This document shows positions 8,581 through 16,297 of a DNA stretch of 18,321 nt, in pieces; the stretch's first letter is position 1, and each line of letters opens with the position of its first letter. The DNA comes from Tannerella sp. (lineage in GTDB: Bacteria > Bacteroidota > Bacteroidia > Bacteroidales > Tannerellaceae). The DNA lies in assembly GCA_031283785.1 (NCBI GenBank), contig JAITBC010000440.1, forward strand, positions 1 through 18,321. Direction: 5' to 3'. A model generated the notes under the pieces. It made no database searches, was not told the DNA's origin, and saw only the letters and a list, made by a program, of their open reading frames with translations. The position numbers were made by a program, and so were the translations under genes.

Positions 8581-9672
8581 TCAAATCATACCTTCCGGAT
8601 ATTGCATGGCGGCGCAATGAAGCGAGCCGTGCTGTTTTATCAGCGCGCGGCAGTCGATACCGATAATTTCCCTGTCGGGAAAAGCCTTTTGCAACGCTTC
8701 TGCGGCGATTGCGTCCTTACGGCATTTATAAAAGGGGACTAATACGGCGTCGTTTATGATGAGGAAATTGGCGTATGTGGCGGGCAGCCGTTCGCCGTCG
8801 CATATGATTTTGTCGACCATCGGAAGGGGTATTAAGCGATACGGACGGCCGTCAGTCGTGCGGAATGTCTTCAATTCGTCTTCCATGGCTTGCAGTTCGG
8901 CGCAGTGTTCGTCGGATTCATCCGTACATTGCACGTATGCAATCGTCTGTTCGTCGCAAAAGCGTGCCAGCGTGTCAACGTGGCTGTCCGTGTCATCTCC
9001 CGCGAGATAGCCGTTTTCGAGCCACAGGATACGGTTGAGTCCGAAAAAGTCTTTGAGATGATATTCCAATTGTTCTTTGTTGAGATATTCGTTCCTGTTT
9101 GCCGACGACAGACATTCGACGGTAGTCAGTAACGTGCCCTTGCCGTCCGTTTCGAGACTTCCGCCTTCGAGTACAAACGGTTGCATGTTGACGACTTCCG
9201 CATCTTTCCTGAATACGTCTGTCCTGAAAAGCATCCGGGTGATCAGGTTATCATAGTTGGCGGCATATTTCATGCCCCAACCGTTGAAAACGAAGTCGTA
9301 GACGGCAGGTCTGCCGTCCGCAAAAACGGAGATGCCGCCATGGTCGCGCGCCCAGGTATCGTTGGACGGTATCTCGCGGAAAATGACGGCCTCATGGCGG
9401 ATGTCGCCTAACCGGCGACGTACGGCAGCTTCGTCTGTGCAGACGATCAGCAGTTTCTCACGTTTCACGATCTCCCGCGCGATAGCGGCGAAACATTCCG
9501 TGACCTCGTCGAGAATCGGCGCCCAGTCGGTCTGTTCATGCGGCCACGTCAACTGTACGGCGCTCTGCGGATACCATTCGGCCGGGAATACGATCTTTCC
9601 TTCCGTTTTTCCTGTCGGAGGGCAGTCCGGCGTGCTGTCGGATTCGGCCGGTAATATAATCTTTTCTTCCAT
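8581..9672 (-). CDS. aguA: Agmatine deiminase (peptidyl-arginine deiminase family)
   Basis: Guanidino-group hydrolase expected to convert agmatine to N-carbamoylputrescine and ammonia in the polyamine route. The family landmarks are [15 protein letters not shown] (31-45), WARDHGGI (D110), [12 protein letters not shown] (E169), the catalytic histidine H231 in [10 protein letters not shown], and the nucleophile C353 in [13 protein letters not shown] near the C-terminus. There is no signal peptide, which argues against a secreted Porphyromonas-type peptidylarginine deiminase. The 363 residues include an unusual N-terminal extension: homologues typically begin just before PAEWYPQ, whereas here about 25 residues precede it, and these carry a second copy of the K-I-x-x-P-A-E motif (see the repeat at 9576-9670). 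It is followed by pepT 41 nt downstream. No neighbour is clearly AguB; the nearby nitrilase looks like YafV. Confidence 0.9.
   Translation of the reverse strand: MEEKIILPAESDSTPDCPPTGKTEGKIVFPAEWYPQSAVQLTWPHEQTDWAPILDEVTECFAAIAREIVKREKLLIVCTDEAAVRRRLGDIRHEAVIFREIPSNDTWARDHGGISVFADGRPAVYDFVFNGWGMKYAANYDNLITRMLFRTDVFRKDAEVVNMQPFVLEGGSLETDGKGTLLTTVECLSSANRNEYLNKEQLEYHLKDFFGLNRILWLENGYLAGDDTDSHVDTLARFCDEQTIAYVQCTDESDEHCAELQAMEDELKTFRTTDGRPYRLIPLPMVDKIICDGERLPATYANFLIINDAVLVPFYKCRKDAIAAEALQKAFPDREIIGIDCRALIKQHGSLHCAAMQYPEGMI
9576..9670. repeat. Internal 29-bp direct repeat at the 5' end of aguA
   Basis: 9576-9604 and 9642-9670 are 29-bp direct copies identical at 25 positions, offset by 66 bp (22 codons, in frame). 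They encode the matching peptides EKIILPAE (residues 3-10) and GKIVFPAE (25-32). The second peptide is the conserved family N-terminus; the first looks like a duplicate that extended the protein. Confidence 0.75.
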
Positions 9673-9695
9673 AACTGTTCAATTGTCGACGGGGG

Positions 9696-9726
9696 CAAAA
9701 GTACATAAAAGTCTTCACATATACAC
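9696..9726 (-). promoter_or_regulatory. Probable promoter of aguA-pepT
   Basis: The minus strand reads TACTTTTGCC with its TAnnTTTG match at 9703-9696, a good -7 box. A weak -33 element (GTG instead of TTG) lies about 20 nt upstream at 9726-9724. The start would fall near 9690, leaving a leader of under 20 nt before the ATG at 9672. Confidence 0.45.
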
Positions 9727-9738
9727 AGCCCCATAAAA

Positions 9739-9826
9739 ATGTCCGGCAAAATTTATAACGGATACCGGGGTTTATTTCGGATGAATTTAAAACGGCCGGA
9801 CACGACCAAATTCCCTTGCCGGACAT
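9739..9826. repeat. 88-bp element bounded by 11-bp perfect inverted repeats
   Basis: ATGTCCGGCAA at 9739-9749 and its exact complement TTGCCGGACAT at 9816-9826 enclose 66 bp of mostly AT-rich sequence. Symmetry continues imperfectly inward, since AATTT follows the left arm directly and the right arm after a 3-nt step. It has no coding capacity. It could be a small MITE-like remnant, a cruciform/operator, or a terminator of unknown transcripts; the sequence does not decide. Confidence 0.5.
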
Positions 9827-9865
9827 CAGAAAAACTGTTGACGGACGCCCCTCTCAGCGCAGCGG

Positions 9866-9949
9866 CGAATACTTGCATTTTGACTTATTTGCTTGTGATT
9901 CGGTAACGACAGATACCAACCTGCCCGGCGACGAATACTTGCATTTTGA
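9866..9949. repeat. Exact 18-bp direct repeat upstream of the beta-helix gene promoter
   Basis: CGAATACTTGCATTTTGA occurs at 9866-9883 and again at 9932-9949, offset by 66 bp. The second copy ends at the base before the -33 TTG of the promoter at 9950-9979. Identity stops sharply on both sides. The placement fits a pair of regulator-binding sites, though a simple local duplication is also possible. Confidence 0.7.
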
Positions 9950-9979
9950 TTGTAATGTTATGAAGATTTCTTATCTTTG
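9950..9979 (+). promoter_or_regulatory. Near-consensus promoter for the beta-helix lipoprotein gene (and perhaps the sigma/anti-sigma genes)
   Basis: TTG at 9950-9952, exactly 19 nt, then TATCTTTG at 9972-9979: a full match to the Bacteroidetes housekeeping promoter. Transcription would begin near 9986, giving a leader of about 110 nt before the ATG at 10097. No clear terminator lies between the beta-helix gene and the sigma gene, so read-through into the regulators is plausible. The leader itself (9986-10096) shows no recognisable riboswitch. Confidence 0.65.
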
Positions 9980-10096
9980 GCGACCGGTTGAAGCGAAACG
10001 ATCGCCGACTGCAAGGATGGAGAGGCGGCCTGTGGCCGGTATGCCGGAAGGATTTCGCGTTATTATCGGATATGTTAATGTTTTAAATAAAGAAAA

Positions 10097-10933
10097 ATGA
10101 AGATGTATATAATAATGAGAGGAGACAAATGGAGGAAGATAGTTATTAATGCGGTTTCGGGACTTGCCGTCCTGTGTTTTCTGGCGGCATCATGCTCGTC
10201 CGACAAAACGGCAACCGTATTTCATGTATCGCCGGATGGAGATGATCTCCGTTCCGGTACGGCAGATGCGCCGTTTCGCACGGTGGAACGGGCACAGGAG
10301 GCTGTTCGCGCTTACAGGCAGGCCGGTGGTAGTCTTCCTTCCGGCGGAGTGGTCGTCTATTTGCACGGCGGCGTATATCCGTTGCGCCGGACGTTGCGTT
10401 TTACGCAGGAAGACGGCGGTAAGGAGGGTGCGCCGGTGATTTACCGCGCCTGTCCGGGCGAGGAGGTATGCTTTACGGGCGGACACGACAATATCGTGAC
10501 GAACAATGTCTTCATCGACTGTGAAGCCTCCATTCACCTGGATGCCCGAGGCGTGAACTGGGCAAGTTATTATATGAAGGAAGACGTCAATATGGAAATG
10601 TTCCGAAAATTAAAGGCGGTGAACCCGGATCGGCCGCCTTACAGCGAACGTTATCCGGCGCTTGCACGTTTGCCGGGTCTCAATCCCGGACAGCCGAAAG
10701 GCAACGTCTTCCGCAGTAACCTGAGCTACGGCGGACGGTGGCGGGATATCGAACAGGATGTGGACGAAGTGACGATAGAGGACAATTACATCCTGCGTGA
10801 GATACCCTCCGGTATTGACGCCGATGCCGGAAAGCTGTACCCGGAGGATGAGAGCATACTGGAGCGTATCAACTTTCAGAAGATTCCGTTCGACAGTATC
10901 GGCCTGTACGAAGACGTGTACAGGAAAAAATAA
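10097..10933 (+). CDS. Right-handed parallel beta-helix lipoprotein, apparently with the central domain deleted
   Basis: A 278-residue frame made of the two ends of a much larger beta-helix protein. The N-terminus has a lipoprotein-type signal with LAASC (C33). Residues 41-128 are the usual start of these proteins: VFHVSPDGDD, SGTADAPFRTVERAQEAVRA, VVVYLHGGVYPLRRTLRF, and APVIYRACPGEEVCFTGG. From residue 130 the text jumps to HDNIVTNNVFIDCEASIHLDARG, a segment that in full-length relatives follows several hundred residues of beta-helix repeats, and then runs to a normal C-terminus (YPALARLPG, PKGNVFRSN, IDADAGKL). The seam lies near 10478-10489, at a GG that could have served as microhomology. 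The frame remains open, so it may be expressed, but the catalytic or ligand-binding core is missing. It is likely a decayed PUL-associated polysaccharide-active protein. Starts at codons 3 or 7 are possible. Confidence 0.7.
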   Translation: MKMYIIMRGDKWRKIVINAVSGLAVLCFLAASCSSDKTATVFHVSPDGDDLRSGTADAPFRTVERAQEAVRAYRQAGGSLPSGGVVVYLHGGVYPLRRTLRFTQEDGGKEGAPVIYRACPGEEVCFTGGHDNIVTNNVFIDCEASIHLDARGVNWASYYMKEDVNMEMFRKLKAVNPDRPPYSERYPALARLPGLNPGQPKGNVFRSNLSYGGRWRDIEQDVDEVTIEDNYILREIPSGIDADAGKLYPEDESILERINFQKIPFDSIGLYEDVYRKK

Positions 10934-10985
10934 CCGGATATTGCCCGAAACCTAAAAAAAAGCATTGGATACATCAGAAATAAAT

Positions 10986-11537
10986 ATGAATTTTGAACGG
11001 ATTTATCTTCGATATTATTCGAAGATGAAGCGTTTTGCGCAGGAATATGTTTCGTATGAAGCCGATGCGGAAAATATCCTGCAGGATGTTTTTGCCGATA
11101 TATGGGAGAAACGCAGTATAATGTTTACCCATATGAACGTGGTGGCTTTTATTTTTACCGCTATCAGAAGCCGGTGTATTGACTATTTACGCCGTAAAAT
11201 GAAAGAACAGGAGGTGATGGATTATTTGCAGGAAGAATATCGTCTGACGATGAAGATGAATCTGGATTCATTAGTCGCTTTGGATACCGGTTCATTTTAC
11301 CGGGAAGATATCGAAAAAGCGATAAACGAGGCGATAGAAGCCTTGCCCGACAAGTGTCGCCGGATATTCATCATGAATAAATTCGAGGGGAAGAAACAAA
11401 AAGATATTGCCGTGGAGTTAAACATCTCGGTTAATACGGTTGAAACGCAAATGGGGATAGCCTATAAAAAACTGAAAGAACGCCTGAAAGATATCTACCC
11501 GCTTTTCCTTTTTCTTGTTTTATTGATAAAAAAATGA
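10986..11537 (+). CDS. ECF RNA polymerase sigma factor, FecI-like, Bacteroidetes expansion family
   Basis: Alternative sigma factor expected to transcribe the downstream susCD genes when released by its FecR partner. Region 2 is seen in MNFERIYLRYYSKMKRFAQEYV through AENILQDVFADIWEKR (residues 1-50); region 4 in AIEALPDKCRRIFIMNKFEGKKQKDIAVELNISVNTVETQMGIAYKKLKE as the helix-turn-helix (about 118-168). The ATG at 10986 gives 183 residues and a family-typical beginning; a TTG at 10965 in frame would add seven residues and is less likely. The C-terminus IYPLFLFLVLLIKK is short and hydrophobic, as in relatives. It lies 52 nt after the beta-helix gene and 76 nt before fecR. Confidence 0.9.
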   Translation: MNFERIYLRYYSKMKRFAQEYVSYEADAENILQDVFADIWEKRSIMFTHMNVVAFIFTAIRSRCIDYLRRKMKEQEVMDYLQEEYRLTMKMNLDSLVALDTGSFYREDIEKAINEAIEALPDKCRRIFIMNKFEGKKQKDIAVELNISVNTVETQMGIAYKKLKERLKDIYPLFLFLVLLIKK

Positions 11538-11613
11538 ATTTCTTTTAGCGGATTATTCAATCCCGTTCGTTACTGTAGAAGAGTTGACAATACAAACAGA
11601 AAATAACGAACAG

Positions 11614-12585
11614 ATGGATTGCGAGATACATAAATATTTCCAGGGGCAATTAGATGAAACGGAACGGTTGCTGTTATTGAGAGAGGTGGATTCGAATCCG
11701 TCTTTAAAGAGCCGGTTTGTTGAGATTAAGAATATTTATGCGCTGTCCGTATTATCCGATAAGGCGGGCGATACGGAAGAAAATTATGCGAGCTGTCGAC
11801 ATTTTATAAAAGAGAGTCGTAGAAAACATCTGTATGGCGTCGTACGGCGTATTGCCGGATATGCGGCTGCCGTCGTTTTTGTCGTGATATCGACTTATAT
11901 GGTTACGCTCCGGACGGTGAGGCCTGCCGGTCGTTCATCAGCAATGTATCGACTGTCGGTGCCGGCCGGGCAACGGCTTAAATTTTCGTTGCAGGATGGA
12001 ACAGAGGTATGGTTGAATGCATGTACGACGCTCTCATACCCCGTCCTGTTTGGTGAAGGCGAACGCCGGGTTACCGTCGAAGGCGAAGCGCTCTTTGACG
12101 TGGCGGAAGATAAGGACCGCCCGTTTATCGTGTCGACGAAAGGAGTGGATATAAAAGCGTTAGGTACGCGCTTCAATATAAACAGTTATCCCGGGACGGA
12201 TTATATATGCGCCGGCCTGTTGTCGGGGAAGCTGAATGTATACCGGCAGGATGAAGAAACGGAAGGCGTTATCCTGAATCCCAATCAACAGGTTTTAATT
12301 GAAAACGGCGGTTTCACGGTTACCCCGGTTTATGATCCGGACTGTTTCCTGTGGACGGAAGGTATTTACAGCTTTAAAGACGAACCGCTGATTAACATCA
12401 TCCGCAAACTTGAACTGTATTTCGACGTGAAAATAGTCGTCGAAGACCCGTTTATCTATACATGGGAATATACAGGTAAATTCCGGCAACGCGACGGCGT
12501 GGACGACATTCTTCATATTATACAAAAAATTCATCCGTTTAAGATAGAGAAAGATGAAGAAAATAATACGATCAGATTGAGCTGA
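11614..12585 (+). CDS. FecR-type anti-sigma factor with DUF4974 C-terminal domain
   Basis: Inner-membrane anti-sigma factor that holds the ECF sigma factor and receives the signal from the STN domain of SusC. From the ATG at 11614 the protein has 323 residues. The order is: a cytoplasmic N-terminal segment (about 1-78), one membrane helix IAGYAAAVVFVVISTYMVTL (about 80-99), the periplasmic FecR domain with LSVPAGQRLKFSLQDGTEVWLN, GERRVTVEGEALFDV and PFIVSTKGVDIKALGTRFNI, and a C-terminal DUF4974-type part (YSFKDEPLINIIRKLELYFDVKI onward). A TTG at 11584 in frame would add ten residues; the choice is uncertain. It is placed between the sigma gene and susC, the canonical order for these units. 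Confidence 0.9.
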   Translation: MDCEIHKYFQGQLDETERLLLLREVDSNPSLKSRFVEIKNIYALSVLSDKAGDTEENYASCRHFIKESRRKHLYGVVRRIAGYAAAVVFVVISTYMVTLRTVRPAGRSSAMYRLSVPAGQRLKFSLQDGTEVWLNACTTLSYPVLFGEGERRVTVEGEALFDVAEDKDRPFIVSTKGVDIKALGTRFNINSYPGTDYICAGLLSGKLNVYRQDEETEGVILNPNQQVLIENGGFTVTPVYDPDCFLWTEGIYSFKDEPLINIIRKLELYFDVKIVVEDPFIYTWEYTGKFRQRDGVDDILHIIQKIHPFKIEKDEENNTIRLS

Positions 12586-12635
12586 TATTGGAAATATGTT
12601 TAACAAATAAAACCACATGCCTATGAAAGAGAACC

Positions 12636-12674
12636 GAAAGAAATGAAACGACAGATGCGCCAACATCTGTCGTT
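12636..12674 (-). terminator. Minus-strand intrinsic terminator of the antisense RNA candidate
   Basis: AACGACAGATG (12647-12657) and CATCTGTCGTT (12664-12674) pair perfectly around a 6-nt loop. On the minus strand the stem is followed by TCATTTCTTT, U-rich as expected of a terminator. On the plus strand the following bases are GTGAAAAGCAAAC, so it does not look like a terminator for the sigma/anti-sigma transcript. Confidence 0.55.
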
Positions 12675-12720
12675 GTGAAAAGCAAACACAAGTCTGTAAT
12701 TTTTTTAGTATTCACTTAAC
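12636..12720 (-). ncRNA. Candidate cis-antisense small RNA against the susC leader (DonS-like)
   Basis: Proposed 85-nt minus-strand RNA. Its promoter would be the TATCTTTG read on the minus strand at 12733-12726, placing the start near 12720. It would end at a hairpin with a perfect 11-bp stem (12674-12664 with 12657-12647) followed by a U-rich stretch (TTTCATTTCTTT on the minus strand). It lies wholly inside the fecR-susC gap and is complementary to the region directly upstream of the susC start. Small antisense RNAs in exactly this position are known for Bacteroides PULs (DonS in B. fragilis), where they repress the susC homologue. Seen: promoter box, hairpin and tail. Inferred: that it is transcribed and represses susC. 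The weak -33 element is the main doubt. Confidence 0.5.
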
Positions 12721-12725
12721 ATTGA

Positions 12726-12733
12726 CAAAGATA
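12726..12733 (-). promoter_or_regulatory. Minus-strand -7 box overlapping the susC start codon
   Basis: CAAAGATA on the plus strand is TATCTTTG on the minus strand, an exact -7 consensus. Its last base is the A of the susC ATG at 12733. At the right distance (19 nt) the -33 element reads TTC rather than TTG, so this is a half-consensus promoter. Confidence 0.45.
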
Positions 12734-15700
12734 TGAAAAGAAACACATGGTTGAATTTCTTCGTGATTAGAAATAAATATTTTAAGGATTTTTTTAGGAT
12801 TATGAAAATATGTATAATGCTCTTATTTGTATGTGTGTTCCAGCTTTTAGCTACGTATACGGAGGCGCAGGACGCTATCATACAAGTCAATACGAACGTC
12901 ATTTCCATAGGACGGTTACTGGCGGAAATAGAGCGGCAGACGGACTATCTTGTCGTATATCGTAGCCGCGAAATAAATACGAATAAGAATGTCCGTATTC
13001 ATGCACAGGGTGCAACGGTGAAGTATTACCTGAATAATGCATTTGCCGGTACGGATATTGATTATCAGTTTGAAAACAATTATATTGTATTGTCTAAGAA
13101 AAAGGAAGCGGATAAGACAGCGGCTGTTAAGCGGCAGGACGACGTCAAGCCGGTGTCCGGAATCGTCGTTGATGCGGACGGAGAGCCCGTTACAGGAGCT
13201 AATATTGTTGAGAAAGGGACGACAAACGGCGTTATTTCCGATATCGGCGGAAGGTTTTCGATCGACGTGCCGGAAGATGCCGTACTGGTCGTCAGTTACA
13301 TCGGCTATATGCAACAGCAGGTTTCGGTGTCGGGAAAAACAAAACTTGAGATTGTATTAATCGAAGATACCAGGGCGTTGGACGAAGTGATCGTCGTCGG
13401 GTACGGTATGCAAAAGAAAGTTAACCTTACCGGCGCCGTTTCGCAGGTTGATGCAAAAATCTTTGAGAGCAGGCCGGTCACATCGGCCGTTACCGCAATG
13501 CAGGGAGCACTGCCCGGCGTCTATATCACACCGTCGAACGGCAATCCCAATTCGGATATCAACTTTAATGTCCGCGGAACCACTTCTATCAACGGAGGTG
13601 AACCCTTGGTGCTTGTCGACGGGATCGAGAGCAGTATGAAGCTGATCAATCCGAATGATATCGAACACGTGACCGTGCTGAAAGATGCCGCTGCATCGTC
13701 GATCTATGGCGTCCGTGCCGCTTTTGGAGTGATTCTGGTTACAACGAAAAAAGGAAATGCCGACGACGACTTAAAAATCCGGTATACCGGAAATTTCAGC
13801 TGGTCGAAAGCTACGGTGATGCCGGAGTTTGTCGACGACAGTTATACGCATGCAAAATTTGTAAACGAAGCGCTGGAACGGGAAAACATCTCACCGCTCT
13901 ATAATGCCGTTTATTTTGAGGCGATAAAAAAATATGCCGAAAACCCGACCGGGAAAAACTACTATGTGCAGAATAATGAATATTTCTTTACGGGATATTA
14001 CGACTGGATTGATGCATTGATACGTACGGCTAATCCCAAGCAAACACATAATATCAGCGTAGCGGGAGGAAGCGGCAAAACGAGTTTTTATTCTTCCGTA
14101 GGATATTCCCGACAGGAAGGCGTCCTTAAGGTGAATCCCGATATATATGAAAGGACAAATGCGCGTCTGACAGTCGAGAATAATGCATATGACCGGATGA
14201 AAATCAGCCTGAAGGCCGTTTTTAATAATTCAAAGATGAATGAGGCGCACACATATAAAGATAATGTATATCATTCCGTCGTATTTTCAAGTCCTCTCAG
14301 GAGTCCGCAACGCTGGAACGGAGATGCCGATTACCCGGAACTGGATAAATACACGGGATATTCGTTTGAAGACCAGAATCCTGAGATACTCCTGCGTGAG
14401 GGCGGACGCAATATTTCCAGGAATACGGAGATTATCTTATCGCCGGGCATTGATCTGTTCCCGTTGGAGAATTGGAATATCCACCTGGATTACAGTTATA
14501 GTAAAACTTCTTATGATGAAACGATGCATCGTAAACGGGTCGATAATATGGTGACCTATAAATTTGTGCCGACGGAAGGTAATACTTCCGATAATTACTA
14601 TAATGTGAAACAGGTCGACAGAGATTATTCATCATTTAACGCATATACGGATTATAGTTTTACCGTATCGGAAAATAATGTGTTTAAGGCGATGATAGGT
14701 TTCAATCAGGAAGTAACGAAATATAAATCGACGATGTCGATGCGTAAAAATCTGCTTTCACAGGAACTGCCTTCGCTGAGCCTGGGCACCGGGGAACAAA
14801 CGGTTGCGAGTGACGGATACGAGTGGGCATTGCGTGGAGGATTCGCCCGTTTGAATTACAGTTTCGACGATAAGTACCTTGTAGAACTTAACGGCCGGTA
14901 CGACGGGACATCCCGTTTTCCAAGCGATGACCGTTTTGTTTTCCTGCCTTCGTTCTCATTGGGATGGCGGCTGTTGGAAGAATCCTTTATGTCGTTTGCG
15001 AAGCCGCTGTTCAGTAATATCAAAATCAGAGGTTCGTACGGACAGCTTGGGAATCAGTTGCTGAATTCTTCCGCATGGTCGGGTAATACGAAATATTATC
15101 CGTATATCCCGTTCCTGTCCAATAACTTGTCGACACATTATATTTTCGGCTCGACGACGGATATAGTTATCAATCCCTCGTCGTTAGTTCCCGCATCGTT
15201 GACATGGGAAAAGAGCGCCACAATAAACGGAGGTATAGAGTTGACATTATTGTCTTCACGGCTCGACCTGTCGTTGGATATCTATCGCCGTACAACGTCC
15301 GACATGCTTATTTCGCAAGAGTATCCCGAACTGCTGGGAACTTCTGCACCGGTACAAAATTCGGGAGAATTGCAGACGAACGGATGGGAGTTGACCGTAA
15401 ACTGGAGAGATAAGATCGGCGCCGACTTCTCGTATGGTGTCGGATTTTCATTGTTCGACGCTCAGGCGAAAATAACAAAATACGACGGGCCGAAATCGAC
15501 GGTAACGGATTATTACGAAGGCAAGAAAATAGGTGAAATATGGGGTTATGAGACGGTTGGATTTTTTGTGTCGGATGAAGATGTAAGTAGCAGTCCGTCA
15601 CAGAGCTTCATCAATACGGGGAAATGGACAGAAGGAGATATCAAATACAGGGATCAGGACGGTAACGGCGTTATCAATACGGGCGCCAATACGGTGGAAA

Positions 15701-16215
15701 ATCCCGGCGACAGCCGTGTAATAGGAAATACTACCCCTCGCTATAATTACGGTATCACGCTGGATGTGTCATATAAAAACATATATGCGAATCTGTTTTT
15801 TCAAGGTGTTGGAAAACGTGACAGCTGGCCTTCCGGACAGGCGTTCTGGCCGGTAGCTACGCAATATTTCAATACGCAGAAATGGTTTGTTACGGATTCG
15901 TGGACAGAAGATAACCCGGATGCCTATTTCCCGATAGTCAGAGCACGCAGCACAAAAAACCGGCAATCCCAGACCCGGTATCTGCAGGATGCTTCTTACA
16001 TGAGGTTTAAAAACCTGACAATAGGCTATTCGATTCCCGAGTCGTGGATTAGAAAGATAAAATTAAGCAGGGCTCAAATCTATTTCAGCGGGGAAAACCT
16101 GTGGGAGATATCCCGTATGAAAGGCCCTTATGACCCTGAACAGGCAGCCAATAACGGCGCGACTTCCTATCCGTTCCAGAGAACCTGTTCGGTAGGTATT
16201 GATCTGACATTTTAA
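12733..16215 (+). CDS. susC: SusC/RagA-family TonB-dependent outer-membrane receptor with STN signalling domain
   Basis: Outer-membrane barrel that, with SusD as its lid, imports oligosaccharides or other ligands by TonB energy and here also signals inward. In order: signal anchor IMKICIMLLFVCVFQLLATYTEAQ (about 23-46); STN domain about 50-120 (ISIGRLLAEIERQTDYLVVYRS); carboxypeptidase-like domain about 140-212 (VSGIVVDADGEPVTGANIVEKG); TonB box LDEVIVVGYG at 216-225; plug with VRGTTSINGGEPLVLVDGIE and KDAAASSIYGVRAAFGVILV; then the barrel, ending with the family-typical CSVGIDLTF. The 1160-residue length is normal for SusC proteins with an STN domain. The STN domain and the preceding sigma/anti-sigma genes mean regulation by trans-envelope signalling. 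A candidate antisense RNA covers its leader. A methionine at codon 24 is a possible alternative start. Ligand is not recognisable. Confidence 0.95.
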   Translation: MKRNTWLNFFVIRNKYFKDFFRIMKICIMLLFVCVFQLLATYTEAQDAIIQVNTNVISIGRLLAEIERQTDYLVVYRSREINTNKNVRIHAQGATVKYYLNNAFAGTDIDYQFENNYIVLSKKKEADKTAAVKRQDDVKPVSGIVVDADGEPVTGANIVEKGTTNGVISDIGGRFSIDVPEDAVLVVSYIGYMQQQVSVSGKTKLEIVLIEDTRALDEVIVVGYGMQKKVNLTGAVSQVDAKIFESRPVTSAVTAMQGALPGVYITPSNGNPNSDINFNVRGTTSINGGEPLVLVDGIESSMKLINPNDIEHVTVLKDAAASSIYGVRAAFGVILVTTKKGNADDDLKIRYTGNFSWSKATVMPEFVDDSYTHAKFVNEALERENISPLYNAVYFEAIKKYAENPTGKNYYVQNNEYFFTGYYDWIDALIRTANPKQTHNISVAGGSGKTSFYSSVGYSRQEGVLKVNPDIYERTNARLTVENNAYDRMKISLKAVFNNSKMNEAHTYKDNVYHSVVFSSPLRSPQRWNGDADYPELDKYTGYSFEDQNPEILLREGGRNISRNTEIILSPGIDLFPLENWNIHLDYSYSKTSYDETMHRKRVDNMVTYKFVPTEGNTSDNYYNVKQVDRDYSSFNAYTDYSFTVSENNVFKAMIGFNQEVTKYKSTMSMRKNLLSQELPSLSLGTGEQTVASDGYEWALRGGFARLNYSFDDKYLVELNGRYDGTSRFPSDDRFVFLPSFSLGWRLLEESFMSFAKPLFSNIKIRGSYGQLGNQLLNSSAWSGNTKYYPYIPFLSNNLSTHYIFGSTTDIVINPSSLVPASLTWEKSATINGGIELTLLSSRLDLSLDIYRRTTSDMLISQEYPELLGTSAPVQNSGELQTNGWELTVNWRDKIGADFSYGVGFSLFDAQAKITKYDGPKSTVTDYYEGKKIGEIWGYETVGFFVSDEDVSSSPSQSFINTGKWTEGDIKYRDQDGNGVINTGANTVENPGDSRVIGNTTPRYNYGITLDVSYKNIYANLFFQGVGKRDSWPSGQAFWPVATQYFNTQKWFVTDSWTEDNPDAYFPIVRARSTKNRQSQTRYLQDASYMRFKNLTIGYSIPESWIRKIKLSRAQIYFSGENLWEISRMKGPYDPEQAANNGATSYPFQRTCSVGIDLTF

Positions 16216-16246
16216 TCACAATGATGATGAAACATAATGAAACGAA

Positions 16247-16297
16247 GCATGTACATGCCCCACGTATGATACTTTCGAGTCATGAACATGCAAGTTC
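16247..16297. other. Structured susC-susD intercistronic spacer
   Basis: The gap between susC and susD is 111 nt, long for such pairs. It holds the 12-bp perfect palindrome GCATGTACATGC (16247-16258), a small stem closed by a TTCG loop (ACT/AGT at 16271-16280, extended by ATG/CAT), and a 4-bp GAAC/GTTC pair (16284-16297). No T-tract follows, so a strong terminator is unlikely. mRNA processing or stability control of susD is possible but unproven. Confidence 0.3.

Noticed and set aside
8540..8617. An N-terminally extended pepT starting at 8617
   Set aside because: The extra 26 residues do not match peptidase T, would overlap aguA, and family alignment supports the start at 8539 or 8533.
9816..10100. 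A 94-codon open frame in the intergenic region before the beta-helix gene
   Set aside because: It runs through the 18-bp repeats and the promoter, has no recognisable domain and shows no coding-like composition; treated as chance.
12647..12674. The hairpin as a plus-strand terminator of the sigma/anti-sigma transcript
   Set aside because: On the plus strand the stem is followed by GTGAAAAGC with no T-tract; the U-rich tail exists only on the minus strand.
12733..16215. SusC as an iron-siderophore receptor because of the FecI/FecR neighbours
   Set aside because: The SusC-type architecture and the adjoining SusD point to a SusCD importer; FecI/FecR-like regulators are routine for such loci in Bacteroidales.
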